20,262 bases of DNA from positions 1 through 20,262 of the forward strand of contig CAYWRO010000061.1 of the NCBI GenBank assembly GCA_964460345.1, in the 5' to 3' direction. Position 1 is the stretch's first letter; the number at the start of each line of letters is the position of its first letter. Origin of the DNA: CAYWRO01 sp964460345 (GTDB taxonomy: Bacteria; Planctomycetota; Phycisphaerae; Phycisphaerales; UBA1924). Positions 1 to 7,002 of the stretch are shown piece by piece. Below the pieces are notes generated by a model, which saw only the letters and a list, made by a program, of their open reading frames with translations, was not told the DNA's origin and did not search any database. Both the position numbers and the translations under genes were made by a program.

Positions 1-1
1 C

Positions 2-247
2 ACCGGTCAATCATTCAGCGATTTCATCTGGTCCTTCGTCGATGGCGAGCCGATCGTGAACCGGCCGCGGACGCTCAGGGATGTGCCGGCGACGTCCGCC
101 GTGAGCGACGCCATGAGCCGCGACATGAAGAAGCGCGGCTTCACCTTCGTCGGCTCGACGATTCTCTACGCCCTCATGCAGGCGTGCGGGCTGGTGAACG
201 ACCACCTGGTGACGTGCGAGTGGAAGGAAGCCCCAGCGAGGGGCTGA
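2..247 (+). CDS. tag: DNA-3-methyladenine glycosylase I, C-terminal part (gene cut by window edge)
   Basis: This is the last 81 residues of a TagI-family base excision repair glycosylase, which removes 3-methyladenine from alkylated DNA. The visible stretch carries the family's C-terminal signature: FIWSFVDG, then VPATSAVSDAMSRDMKKRGF, then FVGSTILYALMQACG and VNDHLVTC. In the characterised E. coli enzyme the His and Cys of the NDHxxxC motif are two ligands of the structural zinc; both are present here. The 5' part lies outside the window, so the start cannot be judged. The reading frame is open from base 2 and stops with TGA at 245-247. The next gene starts 117 bases downstream on the same strand. 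Family assignment is firm; only the fragment is seen. Confidence 0.93.
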   Translation, partial: TGQSFSDFIWSFVDGEPIVNRPRTLRDVPATSAVSDAMSRDMKKRGFTFVGSTILYALMQACGLVNDHLVTCEWKEAPARG

Positions 248-364
248 AGCGTCACGCGAGGCGGGACTTTTGGGGACCGTAGCCCCCCGCGCGCGGAGGC
301 GACGCTGCGCACGATCAGGGACGGCGCGGGAAGGTGTGCAGCAACGTAGCGAAGGGGGCGTCGC

Positions 365-1267
365 ATGGCGAGCGGGGCGGTCGGGCTGGCGAAGGAATCG
401 ATCAAGCGCTTCGGCGAGGACCGCGGCTCCGTCATGGCCGCGGCGATCGCGTTCTTCACCGCCCTGTCCTTCCCGCCCCTGGTGATGCTCATCGTGACGA
501 TCGGCGGCTTCCTCGGCGAAGACACGCAGACGAACCTGATCAGCTACTTCAAGGCGAACGTCAGCGCCCAGGCCGCCCAGATGGCCGACCAGGTCGTCGA
601 GCAGCAGCAGGCCGCCTCGCAGGGGCAATCGATCCTGCGGACGGCTCTGAGCGTCGCGCTGCTGCTCTTCGCCGCGAGCGTCATCTTCGCCCAACTCCAA
701 GCGTCGCTCAACTGGATCTGGGGCGTCAAGGCGACGCGGAAAGCCGGCGGGGGCATGCGGGGCGTGTGGAACATGGTCCGCAAGCGGCTGCTCTCGATGG
801 GCATGATCCTCGCACTGCTGTTCATCCTCCTGGTCGCGATGGTCGTCTCATCGGTGCTCAACGAGATCTTCAACTTCGGCTCCGATGCGGTCGGGTGGCT
901 GTCGTCGTTCGCCGTGTCGGTGGTGATCTACACCGTGCTCTTCGCCGTGATCTTCAAGTACCTGCCGGATGTCCGCATGCCGTGGGCCCCGGTCTGGCTC
1001 GGGGCGTTCATCACGGCGCTGCTCTTCGCGCTGGGGCAGATCGCGATCTCCATCTACATGCGTTACGGGGGCGTCGGCGACGACTACGGCCGCGCGGCGG
1101 GCTCGCTGCTGGCGATGCTGGTGTGGGTGTACTACTCGGCGATGATCTTCCTCTTCGGCGCGGAAGCAACAAAGGTGGTCGCGCTGGCCCGGCACGTTCC
1201 GGTGCGAACCACGCCCTATTCACGCTGGCGCGATGAGGCGCACGGCCCCGCAGGACACCCCGCGTAG
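365..1267 (+). CDS. YihY/BrkB family inner membrane protein
   Basis: A 300-residue integral membrane protein of the YihY/virulence factor BrkB family. The family is widespread and its function is unsettled; old annotations as ribonuclease BN are known to be wrong. About six hydrophobic segments can be seen, near residues 20-50, 90-120, 140-166, 175-203, 210-235 and 245-275. The family's C-terminal FGAEATKVVA motif follows the last segment, and the acidic/aromatic ASLNWIWGV stretch after the second is also typical. The start ATG at 365 is preceded by the purine run GAAGGGGG as ribosome binding site. The length fits the family. It lies between the tag gene and the three-gene envelope operon; spacing of 117 and 132 bases suggests it may be transcribed on its own. 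Confidence 0.9.
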   Translation: MASGAVGLAKESIKRFGEDRGSVMAAAIAFFTALSFPPLVMLIVTIGGFLGEDTQTNLISYFKANVSAQAAQMADQVVEQQQAASQGQSILRTALSVALLLFAASVIFAQLQASLNWIWGVKATRKAGGGMRGVWNMVRKRLLSMGMILALLFILLVAMVVSSVLNEIFNFGSDAVGWLSSFAVSVVIYTVLFAVIFKYLPDVRMPWAPVWLGAFITALLFALGQIAISIYMRYGGVGDDYGRAAGSLLAMLVWVYYSAMIFLFGAEATKVVALARHVPVRTTPYSRWRDEAHGPAGHPA

Positions 1268-1358
1268 CGCTCGTTTCCCACTGCAACAGGAAAAGCGGCC
1301 ACCCTTCCCATGTCGACGGCGCAGAGCCGAGGGGATCATCCGTCATTGTGCCAACTCA

Positions 1359-1380
1359 GCGTCTGCAGGAGTGCAGGCGC
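1359..1380 (+). promoter_or_regulatory. GGAG-loop hairpin in the leader of the envelope operon
   Basis: A 9-bp stem (1359-1367 with 1372-1380, one G-U pair) closes exactly on a GGAG tetraloop (1368-1371). It lies 19 bases upstream of the ATG at 1400, whose own ribosome binding site GAGGTGA is at about 1391-1397. A GGA displayed in a hairpin loop beside a Shine-Dalgarno sequence is the classic form of a CsrA/RsmA binding site. That reading is inference; the hairpin itself is seen. It is not followed by a T-run, so it is not a terminator. Confidence 0.4.
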
Positions 1381-1399
1381 TCCAGGCAAGAGGTGAATC

Positions 1400-2143
1400 A
1401 TGGAAGAACAGAACCGTACCGATCCGGGAGGCCTGAAACGACACGGTGATCCGCTCGAGCGCGGCGCATCCGGAAGCGACAAGCCGATGGGCGCCAAGCC
1501 GGGCGAAGGCGAACGCCGCGGCGACAGCGGCGCTCGACAACCGGGCGCCGGGGCGCCCAACATCGGCGCCGGCAGCGGCGGCAACGTCGGTGTGCAAAGC
1601 CGCCCCGGCACATCGCCGCAGTGGATGTCCGGCCAGTCGGGAATGGAACGCGGCTCGCATCGACCGGGCAACGTCGGCAACGGCGGACACGGAAGCGGCA
1701 TGAAGGACCGCTTCGGCAACTTCGGCGACGACATCACCGAGAAGCTGCGCAGCAACGTCGGGCGCGTCGCCGAGACGGGGCTGCACCGGCTTGCCGAGGA
1801 GATCCGCTCGATCGGCCACGCGACACACTCGGCCGCCGACAAGTTCGAGAAGGAAGAGCACGGCCAGATCGGCAGGTACATCAGCGAGGTGACCCATCGC
1901 TTCGACGATGCGGCCGATTACCTTGAGCACCAGGGATTCGACGGCATCATCGACGACGCCAGCAACCTGGCGCGGCGAAACCCGGCCGTCTTCCTCGGCG
2001 CTGCCGCGCTTGTTGGCTTCGTCGTAGGACGGCTGATCTCGGCCAGCGGGCCGCGCCGCGAGTCGTACGGGCAGGGCAGCTCCTACGGCGACGAAGGCTC
2101 GCTGTTCGACCAGTCCTCGCGTGAGGAAAGGAGACCGGTATGA
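1400..2143 (+). CDS. Envelope stress-type protein, Gly-rich N-terminus and one C-terminal membrane helix
   Basis: A 247-residue protein with a disordered N-terminal half (about residues 1-100) rich in Gly, Ser, Arg and Pro. A charged helical region follows (about 105-190). A single hydrophobic segment is near 192-214 (NPAVFLGAAALVGFVVGRLI), then a short polar tail. The helical part plus ARRxPAxFLG-type membrane segment resembles proteins annotated in Proteobacteria as nutrient deprivation-induced or YqjD/ElaB-like; those are inner-membrane, stress-associated and poorly understood. The start ATG at 1400 follows a strong GAGGTGA site. The TGA overlaps the next ATG by 4 bases (ATGA at 2140-2143), so translation of the two is probably coupled. 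Function is not known; association with the membrane is inferred from the single helix. Confidence 0.82.
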   Translation: MEEQNRTDPGGLKRHGDPLERGASGSDKPMGAKPGEGERRGDSGARQPGAGAPNIGAGSGGNVGVQSRPGTSPQWMSGQSGMERGSHRPGNVGNGGHGSGMKDRFGNFGDDITEKLRSNVGRVAETGLHRLAEEIRSIGHATHSAADKFEKEEHGQIGRYISEVTHRFDDAADYLEHQGFDGIIDDASNLARRNPAVFLGAAALVGFVVGRLISASGPRRESYGQGSSYGDEGSLFDQSSREERRPV

Positions 2144-2703
2144 CGACGCTCCATTCACCGCCTGAGCCGCGGATCGGTGAGCGCTCGGCCTACGGAGGAT
2201 ACGGCGGCCGAACGCAGGGAAATCGTTCCGTCGCCAGCCTCATCATGGACCTGCGCGACGAGGCGACGAACCTCATCAAGAACGAGATCCGCCTCGCCAA
2301 GGCCGAACTCACGGACAAGGCCCAGGATGTCAAGAAGGGGGCCATCTCCGGGCTCACCGGCGGAGCCATCACCTACGCCGGGGCGCTCATGCTCCTGGTG
2401 GCCGCGGCCGCCGGCCTGTACGCGCTGATGCGCGAAATGGATGTCTCTCCCTTCGTGGCGGGCTGGCTCGCACCCCTGATCGTGGGCGGCATCACGCTCC
2501 TGATCGGGCTCGGCATGCTGGCGGCCGCGAAGAACAAGATGTCCGCGGATCACCTCCGGCCCGATCGCACGCGGCGGAGCCTGGAGGAGACGCGGGACTG
2601 GGCCGGCAGGACGGCCGAACGCACCGCAGACCACCTCAAGTGGGAGCGGTCGGAGCCCAGCCTTCATGAAACCAGGGATTGGTCTGAAAGGAAGGTCACA
2701 TGA
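2140..2703 (+). CDS. Phage holin family (YqjE-like/holin superfamily III) membrane protein
   Basis: A 187-residue protein matching the small-membrane-protein family labelled phage holin family or Holin-X. Residues about 30-65 form an amphipathic charged helix (LIMDLRDEATNLIKNEIRLA), followed by two membrane helices near 70-95 and 103-125 separated by a short polar turn, then a charged tail with two copies of an ETRDW motif (about residues 150 and 177). Despite the name, chromosomal members are not linked to phage lysis and usually sit beside YqjD/DUF883 and DUF3618 genes, as here. The ribosome binding site AAGGAG lies inside the previous gene and the stop overlaps the next start (ATGA at 2700-2703). 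No phage genes are nearby. The role is probably at the inner membrane; the molecular function is unknown. Confidence 0.85.
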   Translation: MTTLHSPPEPRIGERSAYGGYGGRTQGNRSVASLIMDLRDEATNLIKNEIRLAKAELTDKAQDVKKGAISGLTGGAITYAGALMLLVAAAAGLYALMREMDVSPFVAGWLAPLIVGGITLLIGLGMLAAAKNKMSADHLRPDRTRRSLEETRDWAGRTAERTADHLKWERSEPSLHETRDWSERKVT

Positions 2704-3866
2704 GACGCGACGGTCACAACGGAATCCCGCGCACGGCCGGAGACGAATCGGTGGCGGCGATTGAGCAGGAGATTCGCCGGAATCGCGCGGAAATGGATAT
2801 GACGCTCGAAGAACTCAGCCGGCGGCTGGAGCCTCGGCGCATCGCGGACAACCTCTGGGGCAGCGTTCGCGATCACATCCCGACCGGCAGCGACGCTGCC
2901 GGAAAGGTGCAGGATCTGGGCGCGGTGATCGGCAAACGCATCGGCGCCCACCCGATCCCAAGCGCGATCATCGGGGCGGGCATTCTGTGGCTTCTGGCCG
3001 AAGAGGCCAGAGGCGAACGAACCCGCATGAGCGACATCGCCCGCGGGCTGAAAGAAGGAGCGCGCGTCGCGGGCAAGGGTGTCCGGAAGATGAGCGAGGC
3101 CGCCAGGGAGCAGGCACGGCAGCGCCGCATGGCGTCCGTCGGCTATGGCTCCGAAACGCAGCATGTCTACGACGACTACACCCAGACCTCACGCCGCGGC
3201 GCCAGTTCAGGAATCATGAGCAAGACCGGGGATCGACTGTCAAACGCCGGCGAACAGACCAAGGAACGGTTGTCACACATGGGCGAGCGCGCGCACGATC
3301 GGCTCTCGCACATGGGTGAGCGTACACAGGAGCGGCTCTCACAGGTCGGAGAGCGCATGCGCGACCGCGTGGCCATGGCTCGGGATCGAGTCTCTCACAC
3401 GACCGAGCGCATGGGAGGCGCCGCACACCACACGGGAGAGCGGGTCCGAAACGTTGCTCATGATACCGCCGACAAGGTGGGCGAGGCGTATGAGGAGCAC
3501 CCCCTGGCCATCGGCCTGGCGGCCATCGGGGCAGGTCTGCTTGCCGGTGTGCTCGTGCCGAACACACGCCGGGAGAACGAGGCGATCGGCCCCGCGGCGC
3601 GTCGCCTTCGTCAGCAGGCCATGCATGCCGTAGAGAACAAGATGGATGAAGCGGTGCACGCCGCCGAGCAGAAGGTCGACGAGTACTCTCATCAGGCTGA
3701 GAAGAAGATTCAGGAAACTCGCGGCAAGCACGAAACCGGCAGCACCGAGCCTCAACCGCGAAAGGGAGAGGAGAAACGCGAGTCGCGGTCAGATTCCTGG
3801 GGCTCGACCTCGCAGCCGGGACGCGAACCTCGAGGCATCTCTCCATCTCCTCCTTCCGTGCCGTAG
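2700..3866 (+). CDS. DUF3618 protein with eight 11-residue amphipathic repeats
   Basis: A 388-residue protein. Residues about 18-60 match DUF3618 (IEQEIRRNRAEMDMTLEELS), a domain found beside holin-like and DUF883-like genes. A hydrophobic segment follows near 83-100 (HPIPSAIIGAGILWLLAEE). Residues 178-265 are eight consecutive 11-residue units of the form [DE]RLSxMGERxx, encoded by 33-base units. A second hydrophobic segment, near 267-286, begins HPLAIGLAAIGAGLLAG. The tail is charged and helical (AVENKMDEAVHAAEQKVDEY), then disordered and Pro/Ser-rich. Eleven-residue amphipathic periodicity is known from LEA group 3 proteins, apolipoproteins and synuclein, which bind membranes or protect cells in desiccation; applying that here is inference. 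The start ATG follows AGGAAGG and overlaps the upstream stop. It is the last gene of the operon, with a terminator 36 bases after its stop. Confidence 0.82.
   Translation: MRRDGHNGIPRTAGDESVAAIEQEIRRNRAEMDMTLEELSRRLEPRRIADNLWGSVRDHIPTGSDAAGKVQDLGAVIGKRIGAHPIPSAIIGAGILWLLAEEARGERTRMSDIARGLKEGARVAGKGVRKMSEAAREQARQRRMASVGYGSETQHVYDDYTQTSRRGASSGIMSKTGDRLSNAGEQTKERLSHMGERAHDRLSHMGERTQERLSQVGERMRDRVAMARDRVSHTTERMGGAAHHTGERVRNVAHDTADKVGEAYEEHPLAIGLAAIGAGLLAGVLVPNTRRENEAIGPAARRLRQQAMHAVENKMDEAVHAAEQKVDEYSHQAEKKIQETRGKHETGSTEPQPRKGEEKRESRSDSWGSTSQPGREPRGISPSPPSVP
3231..3494 (+). repeat. Coding tandem repeat, 8 x 33 bp (11 residues)
   Basis: Eight units of exactly 33 bases start at 3231, 3264, 3297, 3330, 3363, 3396, 3429 and 3462. 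The first four are nearly identical in protein: DRLSNAGEQTK, ERLSHMGERAH, DRLSHMGERTQ, ERLSQVGERMR. The last four are degenerate but keep the phase (for example HTGERVRNVAH). Synonymous differences between the closest units, such as ERLSHMGERAH and DRLSHMGERTQ, suggest old duplication kept under selection for protein sequence. Confidence 0.9.
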
Positions 3867-3902
3867 TTGGTCCTCCGAAAGACTGATTGATTGACCCGAC
3901 AT

Positions 3903-3926
3903 GCCGGCCTCCGCGGGCCGGCTTTT
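3903..3926 (+). terminator. Intrinsic terminator of the envelope operon
   Basis: A perfect 7-bp stem GCCGGCC/GGCCGGC (3903-3909 with 3916-3922) with a 6-base loop is followed at once by TTTT. It lies 36 bases after the stop of the DUF3618 gene. Because it overlaps the 5' extension of the next reading frame, it also supports the later start (3967) of the SDR gene. Confidence 0.8.
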
Positions 3927-3966
3927 CAATGCGCGACCCCTCCTTCAGGCTTGGCTACGATGCCGC

Positions 3967-4653
3967 ATGACCACCTACCTTGTAACCGGTGCAAACCGCG
4001 GAATCGGGCTTGAAATCACGCAGCGGCTTGCCGACCGCGGCGATCAGGTGATCGCTGCCGTGCGGCGTCCGGACACAGCTGCCAGCCTTCGCTCTCTCTC
4101 CAACGTTCGCGTTGAGCAACTCGACGTGGCGGACGTGAAGAGCATCCCAGATCTGGCGGGTCGTCTGGGGGGGGAGCCACTCGACGTCCTTGTGAACAAC
4201 GCTGGTGTGCAGAACCCCGACATGACGCTGGATCAGGTCACACTCGACGGCATGGACGCCTGTTATCGAATCAACGCCGTCGGGCCGCTTCTGCTCACGC
4301 GAGCATTGATGCCGAACCTGCTCGCCGGGGCACGCCGAACGGTTGTGAACATCTCGACGAACCTGGCCAGCATGGCGAGAACGGGCGTCGATGATCCGCC
4401 GGGGTGGTACGACTACCGCGCCAGCAAGGCTGCATTGAACATGCTCACTCGATGCCTCGCGGCGGAGTTCGGCTCGCAGAAGTTCACATTTGTCGCCCTG
4501 CATCCGGGCTGGGTCAAGACGGATATGGGAGGCCCGCAAGCCCCGCTCGAGCGTGCAGAGAGCGGCGAGGGGATCGTCTCCGTCCTGTCCGAACTGACCC
4601 CCGCGGACAACGGGCGGTTCCTCGACTGGCGCGGCGAAGAACTTCCCTGGTGA
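3967..4653 (+). CDS. Short-chain dehydrogenase/reductase (SDR family)
   Basis: A 228-residue classical SDR, an NAD(P)-dependent oxidoreductase; the substrate cannot be told from sequence. It has the dinucleotide-binding TGANRGIG at residues 7-14, NNAG at 77-80, a serine-containing strand VVNISTNLAS (about 126-135), and the catalytic pair YDYRASK with Tyr150 and Lys154. HPGWVKTDMGG (about 179-189) is the motif seen in the CsgA/sniffer-like branch of short SDRs. The frame extends upstream to an ATG at 3901, but that start lies in the terminator hairpin of the previous operon, so ATG 3967 is chosen; it directly precedes MTTYLVTGANRGIG. No strong ribosome binding site is seen. It converges with the sirtuin gene, whose stop is only 9 bases away. 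Confidence 0.9.
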   Translation: MTTYLVTGANRGIGLEITQRLADRGDQVIAAVRRPDTAASLRSLSNVRVEQLDVADVKSIPDLAGRLGGEPLDVLVNNAGVQNPDMTLDQVTLDGMDACYRINAVGPLLLTRALMPNLLAGARRTVVNISTNLASMARTGVDDPPGWYDYRASKAALNMLTRCLAAEFGSQKFTFVALHPGWVKTDMGGPQAPLERAESGEGIVSVLSELTPADNGRFLDWRGEELPW

Positions 4654-4662
4654 CTCGCCGCG

Positions 4663-5439
4663 TCATCCGCCGGTAACACGCCCAACGATTTGCGGCAGCA
4701 CTTCGCCCGCTCGCCCGGCGATCATGATGTCCACGGCGTCGCTCGCCGACGTCCGCTCGAGATTGATCTCAATCGTAAAGGCGCCTGCCGCGGCGGCCGC
4801 ATGAAAGAGCCCCGCGGCGGGGTAGACGACCGCGCTGGTGCCGACAGAGATGAAGACATCACATTCGGCAGAGTCTCGCGCGGCTCTCGTGAGCGCCGCT
4901 TCCGGAAGCGTCTCGCCGAACCAGACCACGCACGGGCGCAGGCGACCGCCGGCCTTCGACCGGGGCGGGTATTCCGGGAAGGGCAGAGGCGGGTTGTCCA
5001 GCAGTTCGCCGGTCTTCGTGCATTTCCATGTGTGAATGCTCCCGTGGAGCTCAATTACATCGTGAGCGCCGGCGCGCTGCAGAAGCCCATCCACGTTCTG
5101 CGTGATCAGCGTTACACGCGGCCGCGGCCGCTCGGCGGAACCACTCGCCGCCCAGCTTTGAAGGCTGGCCAGTGCCGCATGGGCCGGATTCGGTGTGCAT
5201 TGAGCGATGAGTCCACGACGCCAGTCGTACCAGCGTGTGACCGTTTCCGGGTCACGCGAGAAGGCTTCCGGCGTGGCCAGCTCCATGGGATCGTACCGAG
5301 CCCAGAGCCCGGTTTGCGCCTCGCGAAATGTGGGGACACCGCTCTCCGCACTGAGGCCCGCGCCCGAAACGACCGCAATTCGTCTGGCTCCTGCGATTTC
5401 GTCGGCGATACGCTGGATTTTCGTCTCAAGCTCTGTCAC
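4663..5439 (-). CDS. Sir2 family NAD-dependent protein deacylase (sirtuin), zinc cysteines not conserved
   Basis: A sirtuin of about 258 residues, removing acyl groups from lysine using NAD. Visible motifs are GAGLSAESGVPTFR (26-39), TQNVDGLLQRAG, the catalytic His in LHGSIHTWKC, RPCVVWFGE, and SVGTSAVVYPAAG. The Tyr and Arg of WYDWRRG are the pair that in CobB/SIRT5-type (class III) sirtuins bind succinyl- or malonyl-lysine, so desuccinylase activity is plausible. The usual two CxxC zinc pairs are absent: only one Cys follows the catalytic His (WKCTKTGE) and one precedes VVWFGE. The start is a GTG at 5439, giving the normal family N-terminus and a 14-base overlap with birA; ATG 5520 or TTG 5532 would add 27-31 residues that are read through birA coding sequence. 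It is the last gene of a minus-strand operon. Confidence 0.9.
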   Translation of the reverse strand: MTELETKIQRIADEIAGARRIAVVSGAGLSAESGVPTFREAQTGLWARYDPMELATPEAFSRDPETVTRWYDWRRGLIAQCTPNPAHAALASLQSWAASGSAERPRPRVTLITQNVDGLLQRAGAHDVIELHGSIHTWKCTKTGELLDNPPLPFPEYPPRSKAGGRLRPCVVWFGETLPEAALTRAARDSAECDVFISVGTSAVVYPAAGLFHAAAAAGAFTIEINLERTSASDAVDIMIAGRAGEVLPQIVGRVTGG

Positions 5440-6193
5440 GACTGGCGGTCCAGAATCCTGTGAAGCGCCCGGCGATGCGCTGGCCAGATTCGTCGACCAG
5501 GATGGGTTCCCCGCGGCCATCCACCCCTTCAAGCCTGCCCGCGGCGACAGAGCCGTCCGGGCGCACGAGGCTGGCGTGCTCGCTGCGGCGGTAGAGAACC
5601 TGATTCACCTCTGCGGCCAGGGTTTCATTGCTGATCGGTGCGTTCAGGGCCTGAGCGCACGTGGCGAAAAGACGCTGAAGAAGCGGCTCAGGGTCAACGG
5701 GCGTGCCGGTGAACTCGTGCATCGAAGCGGCGTCTCGGCGAATCGGTTCAGGCAGGGCGGAGCGATCGACGTTCACATTCACACCGACCCCCACGAGCGC
5801 AGCGCGTTGCGGATGCTCCGCCGCGCGGCCGCTGACGGTTTCGGTCAGGACGCCGCCGAGCTTCCGATCGTCGAGGATGATGTCGTTCGGCCACTTCAGG
5901 CGAAGCACCGACGCGTGGTCTGGCAGGAACTCGGCGAGCGCATCGCGCACAGCAAGCCCGAGCCGCAGTCCGAGCAACGGGTCGGGCGGCCCCGTGAGCG
6001 GCCAGACACTCGTGACCCAGAGACCGCCAGGGGGACTGGCCCACGCGCGACCATCCCGCCCGCGCCCGGCCGTCTGCTCGTCCGCGACAACGGCAAAGGG
6101 AAGATCTGGGCTGGTGCCGGCGTCCAGCAGCCGCCTTGCCTCGAGTTGCGTGGAGTCGAGGACATCATGGCGGATCAGGTGCACCTCGGACAT
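5426..6193 (-). CDS. birA: Biotin--[acetyl-CoA-carboxylase] ligase, no DNA-binding domain
   Basis: A 255-residue biotin protein ligase that makes biotinyl-AMP and attaches biotin to the carrier lysine of acetyl-CoA carboxylase. The catalytic core shows the biotinyl-AMP loop GRGRDGRAW (43-51), GGLWVTSVWPL, and KWPNDIILDDRKLGGVLTE (from 100). A C-terminal SH3-like domain ends in GQRIAGRFTGF. There is no N-terminal winged helix, so it is a group I (monofunctional) ligase that cannot act as the bio-operon repressor known from E. coli. ATG 6193 is chosen because it forms a TGATG overlap with the upstream stop; an ATG at 6211 is possible. The 3' end overlaps the sirtuin start. The three genes are almost certainly one transcript. 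Confidence 0.93.
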   Translation of the reverse strand: MSEVHLIRHDVLDSTQLEARRLLDAGTSPDLPFAVVADEQTAGRGRDGRAWASPPGGLWVTSVWPLTGPPDPLLGLRLGLAVRDALAEFLPDHASVLRLKWPNDIILDDRKLGGVLTETVSGRAAEHPQRAALVGVGVNVNVDRSALPEPIRRDAASMHEFTGTPVDPEPLLQRLFATCAQALNAPISNETLAAEVNQVLYRRSEHASLVRPDGSVAAGRLEGVDGRGEPILVDESGQRIAGRFTGFWTASRDRA

Positions 6194-7002
6194 CACCTCG
6201 CTCCGACCCACCCGGCGCTTCGTTCAAGCTTGCGCACGGCGACCCGGTGGCGTCGCCAGTACATCCACGTGTGCGGCGGAAGGACGCGCCAGGTCATGAC
6301 GTAGGCGCCCCACATTGTCGGCCGGTATGTCACGCCGTCGGACTCGCGGCGCAGGATGCCTGCGTCCTCACGTCGCTTGAGCTTGCCCCGCAACTGGTTG
6401 TTCAGAACGACAATCAGATCGTTCTGCTCCGGCAACGGACGCAACTGCACGCCTTTGCACAGCTCTCCGTGGATCGCATGGAGGCGTCCGAGATCGTGCG
6501 TTCCTCGGGCCTGGACCGTTACGACCTTGCGATCCGGCACGTCCTCAGCCATCCCCTCCGCGTTGGTGGTGTTGTACTCGAGTCCGTCCGGGCCTTCGCT
6601 GGAGAACTCGGTCTGCCGCAGGATCTTCTCGCCATCGGACGTCGGCTGAAAGAGCGCGCTGACCAGGGCAAGAGTTCGCCGGGTCGGGTCGGCATACACC
6701 ATCCCGGCGGCCTGCCCTCCGCTCGGCCCTTGGATGTAGCCGCGGAGTTCCAGGGTTAGCCAGGGCTGAAAGCCGAGGGTGACAAGTTCGTCGCCGGCGC
6801 GGGCGAAGTACTCGTGGGCCTCGGGCCGTATCTGTTCGACGTCAATCTCGCTGAAGACATCGCCGGCGTTCAGGCGGGTGAGGCTGTACACCAGCACCGG
6901 CGCTGCAAGGTAAAAGAGAGCGACGAGGCCCAGGACGGCGACGACGGCCCAGGTGAGCCACCATGCAATGTCCCCGGTTGAGATTGCGAGCAAGCTCAGC
7001 AT
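6193..7002 (-). CDS. Membrane-anchored protein of unknown function
   Basis: A 269-residue protein I do not recognise. It begins with a short hydrophilic segment, then a long hydrophobic stretch at about residues 13-42 (WWLTWAVVAVLGLVALFYLA) that is one long or two short membrane helices. The remaining 220 residues are soluble, mixed alpha/beta in character, with no catalytic motif I can name. The basic C-terminal part (WMYWRRHRVAVRKLERS) could lie at the membrane face. ATG 7002 is preceded by GGGGAGAG, a good ribosome binding site. It is the first gene of the minus-strand operon and its TGA overlaps the birA start by one base, suggesting a link to birA and the sirtuin, but the nature of that link cannot be read from the sequence. 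Confidence 0.8.
   Translation of the reverse strand: MLSLLAISTGDIAWWLTWAVVAVLGLVALFYLAAPVLVYSLTRLNAGDVFSEIDVEQIRPEAHEYFARAGDELVTLGFQPWLTLELRGYIQGPSGGQAAGMVYADPTRRTLALVSALFQPTSDGEKILRQTEFSSEGPDGLEYNTTNAEGMAEDVPDRKVVTVQARGTHDLGRLHAIHGELCKGVQLRPLPEQNDLIVVLNNQLRGKLKRREDAGILRRESDGVTYRPTMWGAYVMTWRVLPPHTWMYWRRHRVAVRKLERSAGWVGAR

Noticed and set aside
2140..2703. Prophage lysis gene (holin)
   Set aside because: No endolysin, structural or integrase genes are around it. The operon context is the chromosomal YqjE/DUF3618 type.
5207..6304. A 365-codon plus-strand open frame opposite birA and the sirtuin
   Set aside because: Antisense shadow of assigned genes, with no recognisable domain.
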